NCBI GenBank assembly: GCA_963741845.1
Contig: CAVUJV010000024.1
Location: 558,001-622,000, forward strand
DNA length: 64,000 nt
Origin: Roseiarcus sp963741845
Lineage (GTDB): Bacteria > Pseudomonadota > Alphaproteobacteria > Rhizobiales > Beijerinckiaceae
Direction of reading: 5' to 3'
Below the pieces are notes generated by a model. The model saw only the letters and a list, made by a program, of their open reading frames with translations. It did not search any database and was not told the DNA's origin. A program made the translations under genes and the position numbers. Of the stretch, positions 28,095-36,782 are shown piece by piece. Position 1 is the first letter of the stretch. The number at the start of each line of letters is the position of its first letter.

Positions 28095-28850
28095 TCAAAC
28101 GAGCGCCTCGACCGCGTCCCAGGTCAGCTTCACGCCGATGAGAAAGGTGAGCGCGAGGATGATGGCGTAGAAGCGTTCGGTCGAGACGCGGCGGACGAGC
28201 CATACGCCACCGAGCGCGGACACAATCGCGACCGGCATCAGATAGAGGGAGAGGGTCAGATTCGCGCGGCTGAACTGGCCGAGGAAGAAATAGGGGGGCG
28301 CCTTGATGAGGTTGATCGCCGCGAAGACGATCGTGGAAGTGCCCGCGAAAACCCGCGGCGCGAGCTTCTGCGGCATCACATAGACCTGGAAGGGCGGGGC
28401 GCCCGAATGGCTGATGAAGCTCGTGAAGCCTGCGACCGACCCCCAGAGGACGCCCGAGGGCACGCCCGGCTTCTCGACGGTCGCCGCGCCGAGCCGGTCG
28501 CGCACAACCATATAGATCACGAACAGGATCGAGATCAGCCCGACCGCGAGCCGCACCGCGTCCTCGCTGACGCGCGCGGCGAGCAGCCAGCCGAGCCCCA
28601 CGCCGATCACGGAGGAGGGAATGAGGATGGCGATATTCCGCGTCGAAAAGTCGCGGCGGAACGCATAGACGCTCACCCAGTCGCCGACGATGAGCAGAGG
28701 CAGCAGGATCGCGGCCGCCCGCACCGGGGAGATGGCCAGCGCCATGATTGGCACCGTCAGCGTGCCAAGCCCCGCAAATCCGCCCTTCGAGAGACCGAGC
28801 AGCACGACAGCCGGGATCGCTGCGAGATAGAAGGCCATCGTGCTCGACAT
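28095..28850 (-). CDS. TauE/SafE family sulfite exporter-type membrane protein
   Basis: Inner-membrane protein of 251 residues with about eight hydrophobic segments and the family motifs GLSKGGFAGLGTLTVPI near the N-terminus and GFTSFISHSGAPPFQVY in the middle. The family exports sulfite, sulfoacetate or related organic anions; the true substrate cannot be told from sequence. Divergent from the acyl-CoA synthetase gene, with about 110 bp between them. Confidence 0.88.
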   Translation of the reverse strand: MSSTMAFYLAAIPAVVLLGLSKGGFAGLGTLTVPIMALAISPVRAAAILLPLLIVGDWVSVYAFRRDFSTRNIAILIPSSVIGVGLGWLLAARVSEDAVRLAVGLISILFVIYMVVRDRLGAATVEKPGVPSGVLWGSVAGFTSFISHSGAPPFQVYVMPQKLAPRVFAGTSTIVFAAINLIKAPPYFFLGQFSRANLTLSLYLMPVAIVSALGGVWLVRRVSTERFYAIILALTFLIGVKLTWDAVEALV

Positions 28851-28972
28851 CAGCTCTGCGACTCCCGACCGATACGCCTCGTCCGATAGTTCAAGTCCCC
28901 GCGCCGTTGCCTTCGGGCGTTCGAGGCGCGAAAATTCCTCATCACCGAGGAAGAGCGATGGGGAGCGGAACG

Positions 28973-30874
28973 ATGGCGAGCGGCTACCGGCGGACCTATG
29001 ACCAGTGGCGGGCCGATCCGCAAGCCTTTTGGGCGGAGGCCGCGCGCCGGATTTCCTGGACGAAACCGCCGGAGAAAGTCTTCGACCCCGACGCGGGCGT
29101 CTATGGCCGCTGGTTTCCCGATGCGCGGCTGAACGCCTGCTACAACGCGCTCGACCGCCATGTGGAAGCCGGCCGGGGCGACCAGCCGGCGCTCTTCTAC
29201 GACAGCCCGGTCAGCCAGTCGAAGCGGACGATCTCCTATCGCGAGCTTCTGGACGAGACGGCGACGCTCGCGGCCGCTCTCGCCGACCTCGGCGTCTCGG
29301 CCGGCGACCGCGTGCTGATCTATATGCCGATGATCCCCGAGGCGATCGCGGCGATGCTCGCCTGCGCCCGCATCGGCGCGGTTCACTCGGTCGTGTTCGG
29401 CGGCTTTGCGGCCAAGGAGCTCGCGACCCGCATCGACGACGCGGAGCCCAGGGTCGTGCTGACGGCGAGCTGCGGGATCGAACCCGGCCGGATCGTCGAA
29501 TACAAGCCGCTGCTCGATCTCGCGATCGGCCTCGCCAGGCACAAGCCCGCCGCCTGCGTCGTCTTCCAGCGGCCGCAGATCGCGGCCCGGATGCAGGAGG
29601 GCCGGGACCACGACTGGTCGAGCCTCGTCGCCGCCGCGAAGGCGGCGGGGAAGCGCGCGCCCTGCGCCGATCTCGCCGCGACCGACCCGCTCTATATTCT
29701 CTACACGTCCGGCACGACCGGCGTGCCGAAGGGGGTGGTGCGCGACATCGGCGGCTATCTGGTCGCGCTCGACTGGTCGATGGACGCGATCTACGATCTG
29801 AGGCCGGGCGACACGTTCTGGACGGCGTCCGACATCGGCTGGGTCGTCGGCCATTCCTACATCGTCTACGCGCCGCTCGTTCACGGCTGCTCCAGCGTGC
29901 TCTACGAGGGCAAGCCGGTCGGAACGCCCGACGCGGGGGCGTTCTGGCGGGTGATCCAGGACTACAAGGTCCGCTCGTTCTTCACCGCGCCGACCGCCTT
30001 CCGGGCGGTGCGCAAGGAGGACCCGGAAGCAAGGCTGCTCCGGAATTACGACACGTCGTCGCTGCGCGTGCTGTACCTCGCGGGCGAGCGCGCCGACCCG
30101 GACACGGTCGCCTGGGCGCACAAGGTTCTCGGCGTGCCGGTGGTCGACCACTGGTGGCAGACGGAGACCGGCTGGCCGATCGCGGCCAATCCCGTCGGCC
30201 TCGGCATTCTCCCGATCAAGCCCGGCTCGCCGACCGCGCCGATGCCGGGCTACGACGTGGCGGTCGTGGACGAGGGGTCACACCCCGTGCCGGCCGGAAA
30301 GATGGGCTCGATCGTCATCCGGCTGCCCCTGCCGCCCGGCTGCCTGCCCACGCTCTACCGGCAGGACGATCGGATGCGCGACAGCTACCTTCGCGAGTTC
30401 CCCGGCTATTACAAGACGTCGGACGCGGGCTACATCGACGAGGACGGCTACCTCTACATCATGGGCCGCACCGACGACATCATCAATGTCGCCGGCCATC
30501 GGCTCTCGACCGGCGGCATGGAGGAAGTGATCGCTTCCCACCCCGATGTCGCCGAATGCGCGGTGGTCGGCGTCAAGGACGACATCAAGGGCGAAGCCCC
30601 TTTCGGCTTTGTGGTCCTCAAGAGCGGCGTCGAGCGCCCGCATTCCACGATCGAGAAGGAGGTCGTGCAACTCGTGCGCGACAAGATCGGCCCCGTCGCC
30701 GCCTTCAAGTCCGCCCTCGTCGTGGCGCGCCTGCCGAAGACCCGATCCGGCAAGATCCTGCGCGGCACGATGAAGAAGATCGCCGACCACGATCCCTGGG
30801 CGACGCCGGCGACCATCGAAGATCCGAAGGCGCTCGACGAGATCAGGGAGGCGCTGGAGGCGAGGCCCGCATAG
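28973..30874 (+). CDS. prpE: Propionyl-CoA synthetase (PrpE/ACSS3 type acyl-CoA synthetase)
   Basis: Cytoplasmic AMP-forming ligase of 633 residues that activates propionate (and acetate less well) to the CoA ester. Motifs are YTSGTTGVPKGVVRD (P-loop, about residue 240), HWWQTETGW, YYKTSDAGYIDEDGY, and the C-terminal RSGKILR with the acetylatable Lys. The N-terminal DPQAFWAEAARRISW segment matches the family start. ATG at 28973 and ATG at 28958 both have a ribosome site; I chose the former on family alignment. No methylcitrate or methylmalonyl genes are in view. Confidence 0.93.
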   Translation: MASGYRRTYDQWRADPQAFWAEAARRISWTKPPEKVFDPDAGVYGRWFPDARLNACYNALDRHVEAGRGDQPALFYDSPVSQSKRTISYRELLDETATLAAALADLGVSAGDRVLIYMPMIPEAIAAMLACARIGAVHSVVFGGFAAKELATRIDDAEPRVVLTASCGIEPGRIVEYKPLLDLAIGLARHKPAACVVFQRPQIAARMQEGRDHDWSSLVAAAKAAGKRAPCADLAATDPLYILYTSGTTGVPKGVVRDIGGYLVALDWSMDAIYDLRPGDTFWTASDIGWVVGHSYIVYAPLVHGCSSVLYEGKPVGTPDAGAFWRVIQDYKVRSFFTAPTAFRAVRKEDPEARLLRNYDTSSLRVLYLAGERADPDTVAWAHKVLGVPVVDHWWQTETGWPIAANPVGLGILPIKPGSPTAPMPGYDVAVVDEGSHPVPAGKMGSIVIRLPLPPGCLPTLYRQDDRMRDSYLREFPGYYKTSDAGYIDEDGYLYIMGRTDDIINVAGHRLSTGGMEEVIASHPDVAECAVVGVKDDIKGEAPFGFVVLKSGVERPHSTIEKEVVQLVRDKIGPVAAFKSALVVARLPKTRSGKILRGTMKKIADHDPWATPATIEDPKALDEIREALEARPA

Positions 30875-31049
30875 GACGGGCCTCGTCCCGCGCGGAGCCC
30901 GCTCATCGTCCGGCGGGCGCCGAAAAGCCGCAAAGCGGCTGACGAAAACGCGCGCTTTGCCGGCGATTGCGCGCGCTTTCGATACGGTTTCCTGCATTTT
31001 CCCGACGGTTTCGCTACGGTTTGATGCGGAAAAGAGGCTCGAAACGGCG

Positions 31050-31140
31050 CCATTTCCTTCCGCGAATCGCGCCTTTTCAAGCCCTTGCGCTGGCTTTTCC
31101 TTCCGGCCGCGCCCCGCATTGCGGTGGAAATGTGGCGAAA
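31050..31140. repeat. Dispersed intergenic repeat, copy 1
   Basis: A 91-bp segment that is about 80 percent identical to 54419-54509, sharing CCATTTCCTTCCGCGAAT, TTGCGCTGGCTTTTCCTTCC and GTGGCGAAA blocks in the same order. Weaker similarity continues upstream (ATGCGGAAAAG) and downstream (ATAGCAGAAATTTCAGAT near 31238). No coding frame is conserved between copies, so this is a non-coding repeat family. Confidence 0.75.
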
Positions 31141-31307
31141 CCGCTCTTCCGGGCATGGAGGGTCTCGACCCTTCCAGGCGTCCCCCGGACGCCTGCTCCT
31201 GAAAAGCTGAATTCGTGCTTCGCCATCATTGGCACCATAGCAGAAATTTCAGATTATCAGAAGTGATTTCGCGGCTTTTTGGCCTAGGCAGTGGGTGAAG
31301 AGGACCC

Positions 31308-31344
31308 GCCGCGTCATGGCCGGCCTTGTGCCGGCCATCCACGC
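31308..31344. repeat. Palindromic extragenic element A
   Basis: Nine-bp perfect arms (31316-31324 and 31330-31338) around a 5-nt loop, flanked by CGTC and CCACG. The layout CGTCATGGCCGG...CCGGCCATCCACG is the common Bradyrhizobium/Methylobacterium-type intergenic palindrome. A degenerate relative is at 54691-54730. Confidence 0.75.
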
Positions 31345-31430
31345 CGAGCCAGTACAATTCGGCTGATAGTATAGGTAGACGAATAAAATCAGCACCTTAG
31401 ATGGGCACGTCGCGAGCAACGGCCGTCGTT

Positions 31431-31463
31431 ACGTGGATGGACGGGCCAAGCCCGTCCATGACG
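31431..31463. repeat. Palindromic extragenic element B (inverted relative of A)
   Basis: Nine-bp arms (31437-31445 and 31451-31459) around CCAAG, flanked by CGTGG and GACG. It is the reverse-oriented form of the same palindrome family as element A. Confidence 0.75.
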
Positions 31464-31500
31464 CTCCTGGACGCGCTGTCTCTGCGCAGAATCGTCGGTC

Positions 31501-31527
31501 GCGTCACTCCCGCGAAAGCGGGAGTCC
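31501..31527. repeat. Palindromic extragenic element C
   Basis: Eight-bp arms (31506-31513 and 31518-31525) close a GAAA tetraloop: GTCACTCCCGC GAAA GCGGGAGTCC. This is the widespread 'CCCGCGAAAGCGGG' type of alphaproteobacterial intergenic repeat. Confidence 0.75.
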
Positions 31528-31578
31528 AAAGCCGCGACAGAGCTCTGAATTCATGACCGACGAACCTGCGGCCGAACG

Positions 31579-31603
31579 TGTGCCCGCGTTCGCGGGCATG
31601 ACA
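31579..31603. repeat. Palindromic extragenic element D
   Basis: Eight-bp arms (31581-31588 and 31591-31598) with a TT centre, flanked by GTG and TGACAC. Oriented opposite to element C and of the same general family. Confidence 0.7.
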
Positions 31604-31728
31604 CGGCCGCTTCGCGATGACGCTTGACGACAGCGGGCTCTATCCCCTGCGCCTCCAAACCCGAACCCCTTCGGCGCGAATCCCCTGCGCCGCCGCCGCC
31701 CCGCGCCGAGCGCCCGTCCTCTTTCTTG

Positions 31729-31757
31729 TTGACAGCGCGTGGGGGAGGGGACAAAAT
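31729..31757 (+). promoter_or_regulatory. Sigma-70-like promoter in an AT-rich island
   Basis: A consensus -35 TTGACA (31729-31734) is followed after 17 nt by CAAAAT (31752-31757), four of six -10 bases. Transcription would start near 31764 on the plus strand. No protein-coding frame lies downstream before the hairpins at 31814-31835 and 31940-31973. Confidence 0.45.
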
Positions 31758-31763
31758 TAAAAT

Positions 31764-31835
31764 TGCGGTTAGTTTTTAAGGCCGCAAACAAAAGATAATT
31801 TATAACCATTTATAAAAAGGTGGAACACCCTTTTT
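31764..31835 (+). ncRNA. Candidate small RNA (unproven)
   Basis: About 70 nt of strongly AT-rich sequence in a GC-rich genome. It contains a TTGCGG...CCGCAA stem (about 31763-31786) and ends in an AAAAAGGTG-GAA-CACCC stem followed by TTTTT (31831-31835), which resembles an intrinsic terminator. If this is read through, transcription would end at the stronger hairpin near 31973. It matches no RNA family I recognise. Confidence 0.3.
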
Positions 31836-31939
31836 GATCGCGATGGCGGAGGAAGGCCTTTTGTTTGCCGGCCCTCGCAGGAAGAGCGTCGAAGTGTCGG
31901 CGTAACCTCCACGCCGGCGCCGACGACGATCTTCGAGGC

Positions 31940-31973
31940 GAATGCCCCCGGCCCGAAACCGGGGGCATTCTTT
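31940..31973. terminator. Strong hairpin downstream of iolB
   Basis: Perfect 12-bp stem (31940-31951 with 31959-31970) around CCCGAAA, then TTT on the plus strand. It lies 28 bp past the iolB stop, so it may end the inositol operon on the minus strand, or a plus-strand transcript from the AT-rich island. Confidence 0.65.
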
Positions 31974-32001
31974 CGCCTGCCGCCCCGGATCGCCTATTCA
32001 C

Positions 32002-32814
32002 TCACGCGGGCTTCATGATCCACGCGTGCGCCGGGTCGTTGTGGAAGCGCCAGATGCGCTTCGGACCGGCCATGACATTGAGATAATAGAGGTCGTAGCC
32101 GTGCGGCGCGCCGACCGGGTGATAGCCGCGCGGCACGAGAACGACGTCGCCGTCCGCGACGGTCAGGGTCTCGTCGAGCGAGCGGTCGTCGGTATAGACG
32201 CGCTGGAAGGCGAAGCCCTGCGGCGGCGAGAGGCGGTGATAGTAGACTTCCTCGAGGTAGCTTTCGTCCGGCAGCGCGTCGCGGTCGTGCTTGTGGGGCG
32301 GATAGCTGGACCAGTTGCCGCTGGGCGTGATGACCTCGACGACGAGCAGGCTTTCGGCGCCCTTGTCGGCGTCGGACAGGATGTTGCGCACATGGCGCGT
32401 GTTGCTGCCCGTGCCGCGCGTCAGCGTCTCGACCTCGTTTGGCGCAATGACGCGGGGCTTGAGCCTGCCGGTCGCGGGCGCGGCGCAGAGGGCGGCTTCG
32501 CAATCCGAGATCGCCTCGATCGAAGCCTTGCTGTGCGGCGGCAGATAGACGGACCAGGGCAGGCCCTCGAAGACGCTCTTGCGCTCGCCGATGACGCCCG
32601 AATCGAATCCGCCCTCCGCCGTCAGGCGCGCCTTGCCGGTGAGGATGACGACGCAGACCTCTTCGTCGCCCGTATCGAAGGCCGCGCGCGCGCCCTCTTT
32701 CAGCTTCCTCAGTTCGAAGCCGACATAGGTCCATCCCGCGCTCTTCGGCGTGATCTTGTGGAGGACGCCGTCCGCGCCGTCCGAGGGATGAACGAGCAGT
32801 TTCGATTGGGTCAT
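32002..32814 (-). CDS. iolB: 5-deoxy-glucuronate isomerase
   Basis: Cytoplasmic cupin-fold enzyme of 270 residues in myo-inositol breakdown; it turns 5-deoxy-glucuronate into 2-deoxy-5-keto-gluconate, the IolC substrate. Family segments are PSGNWSSYPPHKHDRDALP with the metal-binding His residues, EEVYYHRLSPPQGFAFQRVY and LVPRGYHPVGAPHGYDLYYL. The ATG at 32814 has AAAGGA upstream. It is the last gene of the minus-strand iol operon. Confidence 0.95.
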   Translation of the reverse strand: MTQSKLLVHPSDGADGVLHKITPKSAGWTYVGFELRKLKEGARAAFDTGDEEVCVVILTGKARLTAEGGFDSGVIGERKSVFEGLPWSVYLPPHSKASIEAISDCEAALCAAPATGRLKPRVIAPNEVETLTRGTGSNTRHVRNILSDADKGAESLLVVEVITPSGNWSSYPPHKHDRDALPDESYLEEVYYHRLSPPQGFAFQRVYTDDRSLDETLTVADGDVVLVPRGYHPVGAPHGYDLYYLNVMAGPKRIWRFHNDPAHAWIMKPA

Positions 32815-32833
32815 GACGGGAAATCCTTTTTGC

Positions 32834-33884
32834 TCATGCGTGTCGCGCATGCGCGGGGCGCAAAGCGCGGAAGGATGCGGGCAGGCGGCCGTTCAGCCAG
32901 GCGCTGACGCGGGCGCTGCGCCATTCGAGCGCCAGCCCCGCGAGAACGACCGCGATTCCAATGACCGAAAGCGTCAGCGCGAAGGCGATTGTGTTGGGAA
33001 TGATCGAGAAGGCGAGCGCGCCGAGATAGATCGCGACGCCGATCCCGCCGAACAGCGCATAGATGCGACGGAAGACGAAGACGCCGAAGGCGATCAGCGC
33101 GACGTTCAGCGCGCAATAGGCGGGGCTCGCGGGATCGCCCGCGAGCGTCGCCCCGCCCCAGAGCGCCGCCGAGCCGAGAGCGTGCGGCCAGAACCCGAAG
33201 TCGCTGCCCGCGACGTTTCTGAGGTCGATGGCCCAGCCGGCGAGGATCATGACGAGGCCGACGGCCTGAGTGACCATGCGGCGCAAATCCCACGCCATGT
33301 CCCAATCGGAATCCGGCCCGTGCGCGACCAGCACGGCGACGTCCATGGCCAGCATCCACACGGCGAGGCCGGCGATCAGCAGGATGAAGGAAAAGGCGAA
33401 CCGCCGCATCGCGAGCGCCGCCGCGACAATGGCCGCCGTCTCCATGGCGATCCGGGTCAGCGCCGGCTGCGCGGGGGCGAAGCCGACCGCAACCAGCACG
33501 CCATAAAGGGCGACGGGCGCCGTTGCGACCGCGACCGCGACGCATAAGCCTCCGGGCGCTCGCGTCTCGGGATCGTTCCACAGGAACCGGCCGAGCCAAA
33601 GGAAGCCTGCTCCATAGACAAGGGCGATCGCGGTCAGCGCCCAGCCGCCGAACTGCTCGAAGGCCGCGTCGGCCAGGAGGCCCAGCGCGCCGATGACGAG
33701 CAGGGCGCCGGCGTAATAGAGCACGTGGACGAGATCGAACCGCGGCGCGGGCGCGGCCGGGGCGGCGGACTCGACGCCCTTCGCCCCGCGGCGCTCGCGC
33801 GCGAAAGCCATCGAGCCGGGCGCGTGTCTCACGATCGATGAGGCCCGCCTCGACGGCCGCGTCGAGGTCGTCGTCCTCAAGCAT
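32834..33884 (-). CDS. Multi-spanning membrane protein (DUF2157-like), one frame break
   Basis: Protein of about 350 residues: a short soluble N-terminus (MLEDDDLDAAVEAGLIDRE from ATG 33884), then about ten hydrophobic segments and a basic tail. The N-terminus and membrane part lie in different frames; one extra base in CC at 33808-33809 (plus strand) explains this. The start shares one base with the iolC stop. The N-terminal plan resembles DUF2157 membrane proteins of unknown function. A role with inositol is suggested only by being inside the operon. Confidence 0.75.
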
Positions 33885-35791
33885 CAGGCGCCTCCGTGGG
33901 CCGCCTCGGTCCAGAGGGCGCAGAGGCGCCCGAAAGAAGCCGCCATGCGGTCGACCGCCTCGCGGTCGCCGATGCGGCCGGCGAACCAGTCCGCCGCCGG
34001 CTCCGCGAAGATCGTCCGGCCGACCGCGAAGCCTTTGACCAGATCGCAGTGTCGCGCGAGCGCGAAGGCCTGCGCAAGCTCTTCCTCGGGGGCTTCGAGC
34101 CCGAGCACCACGATGCCGCGGCAGAACGGATCGCGCGCCCGGATCACGCGCGCGACCTCTTCCCAGGCCTTGCGGCTCGGCTGGCCTTCGAGCTTCCACC
34201 AGTCCGGCTTGATGTCGAGCTCATAGAGGCGCTCGATCACGCGGGCGACCGTGTCGTCCCGAACCGGCCCGTGCTTGCTCGCGATGATCTCGATGAGCAG
34301 CTCCCGCCCGAGCGTCCGGGCGGCGTCATGCAGGCGCAGAAGCTCGCGCTCCTGCCGCGCTTTCATCTCGGGGGGATCGTCCGGGTGGTAGAAGCAGAGG
34401 CATTTGATCGTGTGGGCGACCGGCCATTCCTGGAGTTTCGCGCCCAGGGAGCCGCCGAATTCGAAATCGAGCGGGCGCGAGCCCGGCTCCTCGACCGGCC
34501 GGCCGATCCAGAAATGATCGACCGCGCGAAAAAGCGCCTCGCGACCCCATTTCCCGTCGAGCAGCATCCCGTAGCCTTTGCGGCCCGCGGCGACCCTTTC
34601 CGCCGCTTCGACGGCGAGCAGCTTGAAGGCGCTGATGCGCTCGCGCGGCTGGCCGGCGTCGTCGGCGATCTTTTCGAGCTGGGCGCGGTGGTCGATGGCG
34701 AAAGCCATGATCGTTTCCGGCTCGCGCCTGCGCGTCGTCGCCCAATGGATGTGGTTGAGGTCTTCGTCGCGCCGCAGGGCGCGATGGGGCGAGCCCGCTG
34801 TCAGGAAGCGGCTGAGCTCCGTCCAGGTCGGGTATTCGGCGGAGCAGAGCAGGCGGGAGACCGCGAAGGCGCCGTTGGCGTTGGCGTAGGCGCAGCAGGT
34901 TTCGAGCGGTTCGCCCCTGAGCCAGCCGCGCAGGAAGCCGGACAGGAAGGCGTCGCCCGCGCCAAGCACGTTATAGACCTCGACCGGGAAGCCCGGGCCG
35001 CGCACGCCCTCGTCGAGCGTCGCCGGGATCGGTCCCGGAAAGACGACGCAACCCATGGGTCCCCGTTTGAGAACGAGGGTCGCGGCGCTGATCGCGCGCA
35101 CGGCCCTGAGGGCGGACAAGGCGTCGTCGGCGCCGCCGGCGATCATCATCTCCTCTTCGGTGCCGACGATCAGGTCGCATTGCGGGAGGATCGCGCTGAG
35201 ACTGCGCGTCACGTCGCCCGACTTGACATACCGCTCCTCGCCCGCGCCGTGCCCGGCGAGACCCCAGAGGTTCGGCCGGTAGTCGATGTCGAACACGATC
35301 CTGCGCCCGGCGGCGCGGGCGATCTTCATCGCCTTGAGCTGCGCGGCGGCGTTATGCGTGCGGGCGAAGTGGGTCCCGCTCACGAGGACGGCGCGCGCGC
35401 TTTCGACATAGGCCGGATCGATGTCGCTTTCGTCGAGCGCGCTGTCGGCGCAATTGTCGCGATAGAAGATCAGCGGAAAGGTCTTCTCGTCGCGAATGCC
35501 GAGCAGCACGAGCGAGGTCAGGCGCTCCGGATCGGTGCGGACGCCGGTCACGTCCACGCCCTCGCGCGCGCATTGCTCGCGGATGAAGCGGCCCATGTGT
35601 TCGTCGCCGACGCGGGTGATCAGTCCGCTTTTGAGGCCGAGCCGCGCCGTGCCGATGGCGATATTGGTCGGGCAGCCGCCGACCGCCTTCGAGAAGCTCG
35701 CCATGTCCTCGAGGCGGCCGCCGACCTGCACGCCATAGAGGTCCACCGACGAGCGGCCGATCGTGATGACGTCGAGACGGGGCTCGGACAT
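33884..35791 (-). CDS. iolC: 5-dehydro-2-deoxygluconokinase fused to DUF2090 aldolase-like domain
   Basis: Two-domain cytoplasmic protein of 635 residues. Residues 1 to about 320 form a PfkB-type kinase (YNVLGAGDAFLSGFLRGW is the catalytic Asp motif) that phosphorylates 2-deoxy-5-keto-gluconate. Residues about 325-635 are DUF2090, related to class I sugar-phosphate aldolases, which would cleave the product to dihydroxyacetone phosphate and malonate semialdehyde. This fusion is normal in Hyphomicrobiales inositol operons. Confidence 0.93.
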   Translation of the reverse strand: MSEPRLDVITIGRSSVDLYGVQVGGRLEDMASFSKAVGGCPTNIAIGTARLGLKSGLITRVGDEHMGRFIREQCAREGVDVTGVRTDPERLTSLVLLGIRDEKTFPLIFYRDNCADSALDESDIDPAYVESARAVLVSGTHFARTHNAAAQLKAMKIARAAGRRIVFDIDYRPNLWGLAGHGAGEERYVKSGDVTRSLSAILPQCDLIVGTEEEMMIAGGADDALSALRAVRAISAATLVLKRGPMGCVVFPGPIPATLDEGVRGPGFPVEVYNVLGAGDAFLSGFLRGWLRGEPLETCCAYANANGAFAVSRLLCSAEYPTWTELSRFLTAGSPHRALRRDEDLNHIHWATTRRREPETIMAFAIDHRAQLEKIADDAGQPRERISAFKLLAVEAAERVAAGRKGYGMLLDGKWGREALFRAVDHFWIGRPVEEPGSRPLDFEFGGSLGAKLQEWPVAHTIKCLCFYHPDDPPEMKARQERELLRLHDAARTLGRELLIEIIASKHGPVRDDTVARVIERLYELDIKPDWWKLEGQPSRKAWEEVARVIRARDPFCRGIVVLGLEAPEEELAQAFALARHCDLVKGFAVGRTIFAEPAADWFAGRIGDREAVDRMAASFGRLCALWTEAAHGGA

Positions 35792-35804
35792 GGGACCTTG
35801 CCTT

Positions 35805-36642
35805 TCAGGGTTCGATCGGCTGCGTCGCTCGTGCCTACGACCATCTGATCGAAGTCGACGTTCGAGCCGGTCATGAGCCCGGACTCGTCGGAACAGAGAT
35901 AGGCGCAGGCGCGCGCCACCTCCTTCGGATCGATCAGGCGGCCGAAAGGCCGCGACTTCACGGCCTCTTCAAGCCACCCGTCCTTTGCGCCGTGATAGGT
36001 CTTCATGATCCGGTCCTCGCCCGGCGTCGCCATCCAGCCGATGTTGAGGCCGTTGACGCGGATGCGGAACTTGAGCAGCGAATGCGCCACGTTGCGCGTG
36101 AGCGTCGCGAGCGCGCCCTTCGAGGCGCAATAGGCCGTGATGAAGGGCTGGCCGCCATGCGCCGACATCGACTGGATGTTGACGATCGCGCCGGCGATCT
36201 TCTCGCGGCGCATGATCTTCACCGTCTCCTGGATGAGGAAGAACGGCGCGCGGACGTTGACTTCGAAGATTTCGTTGAACCGCTCTTCCGTCGTGTCGAA
36301 GATGGTTCCCCGGTCGGTCAGTCCGGCGGCGTTGACGAGCGCGTCCACCCGCCCGAAGCGCTTGTCGGCCTCCGCGACGACGGCCCGGCAGTCGGCCACC
36401 TTCGCGAGGTCGGCCTTGACGAAATAGGTCGGGCAGCCGCTGGCCGTGATTTCCTCCGCCACCTTCTGGCCCTGGGCGGCGTTGCGGCCGCAGATGACCA
36501 GGCCCGCCGCGCCGCGCTCGGCAAAAAGGCGCGCGATCGCTTCGCCCAGGCCTTGCGTTCCGCCTGTGACGATGGCGATCTTGCCTGCGAGGCTGCCGGG
36601 ACCGCGATAGATTTCCTGCGCCGTGGAGGCGGAACTGGCCAT
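35805..36642 (-). CDS. Short-chain dehydrogenase/reductase of the inositol cluster
   Basis: Rossmann oxidoreductase of about 279 residues with TGGTQGLGEAIA (cofactor loop), NAAG, and the catalytic Ser and YCASKGA of classical SDRs. It probably acts on an inositol- or sugar-like substrate; the exact one is unknown. As sequenced, the frame runs on to 35620 inside iolC, which is unlikely. One extra base in GGG at 35808-35810 would give a TGA at 35805-35807, directly before the iolC ribosome site, so I end it there. Divergent from iolG. Confidence 0.82.
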
Positions 36643-36656
36643 GGGTCGTTTCTCCC

Positions 36657-36720
36657 TAAAAATTCTCTCCAGGATGAAACAAAAATTCTATTCTTAAGTC
36701 AAGATGGAATGTATATTCTT
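36657..36720. promoter_or_regulatory. Candidate operator region between the SDR gene and iolG
   Basis: The 140-bp divergent gap is AT-rich and contains a direct repeat AAAAATTCT at 36658-36666 and 36681-36689 (23 bp apart) and an inverted repeat GAAT-N4-ATTC at 36707-36718. Such a layout suits a repressor controlling both arms of the iol cluster, for example an RpiR-type IolR, but no regulator gene is in the window. Confidence 0.4.
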
Positions 36721-36782
36721 TCTTTCGCCAATCCGAATGGCGAGGGTCGCCATGCGAGCAGACCAGGAAAGGGAGGACCGGA

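Noticed and set aside
31308..31603. CRISPR array
   Set aside because: The four repeats are palindromes in mixed orientation with unequal spacing and two sequence types, unlike a CRISPR array; no cas genes are present.
31433..31627. Small frames of about 64 codons in the repeat-rich gap
   Set aside because: They are made entirely of the palindromic repeats and have no ribosome site.
33896..35848. Long plus-strand frame of 650 codons
   Set aside because: Exactly antisense to iolC, with low-complexity composition and no recognisable domain.
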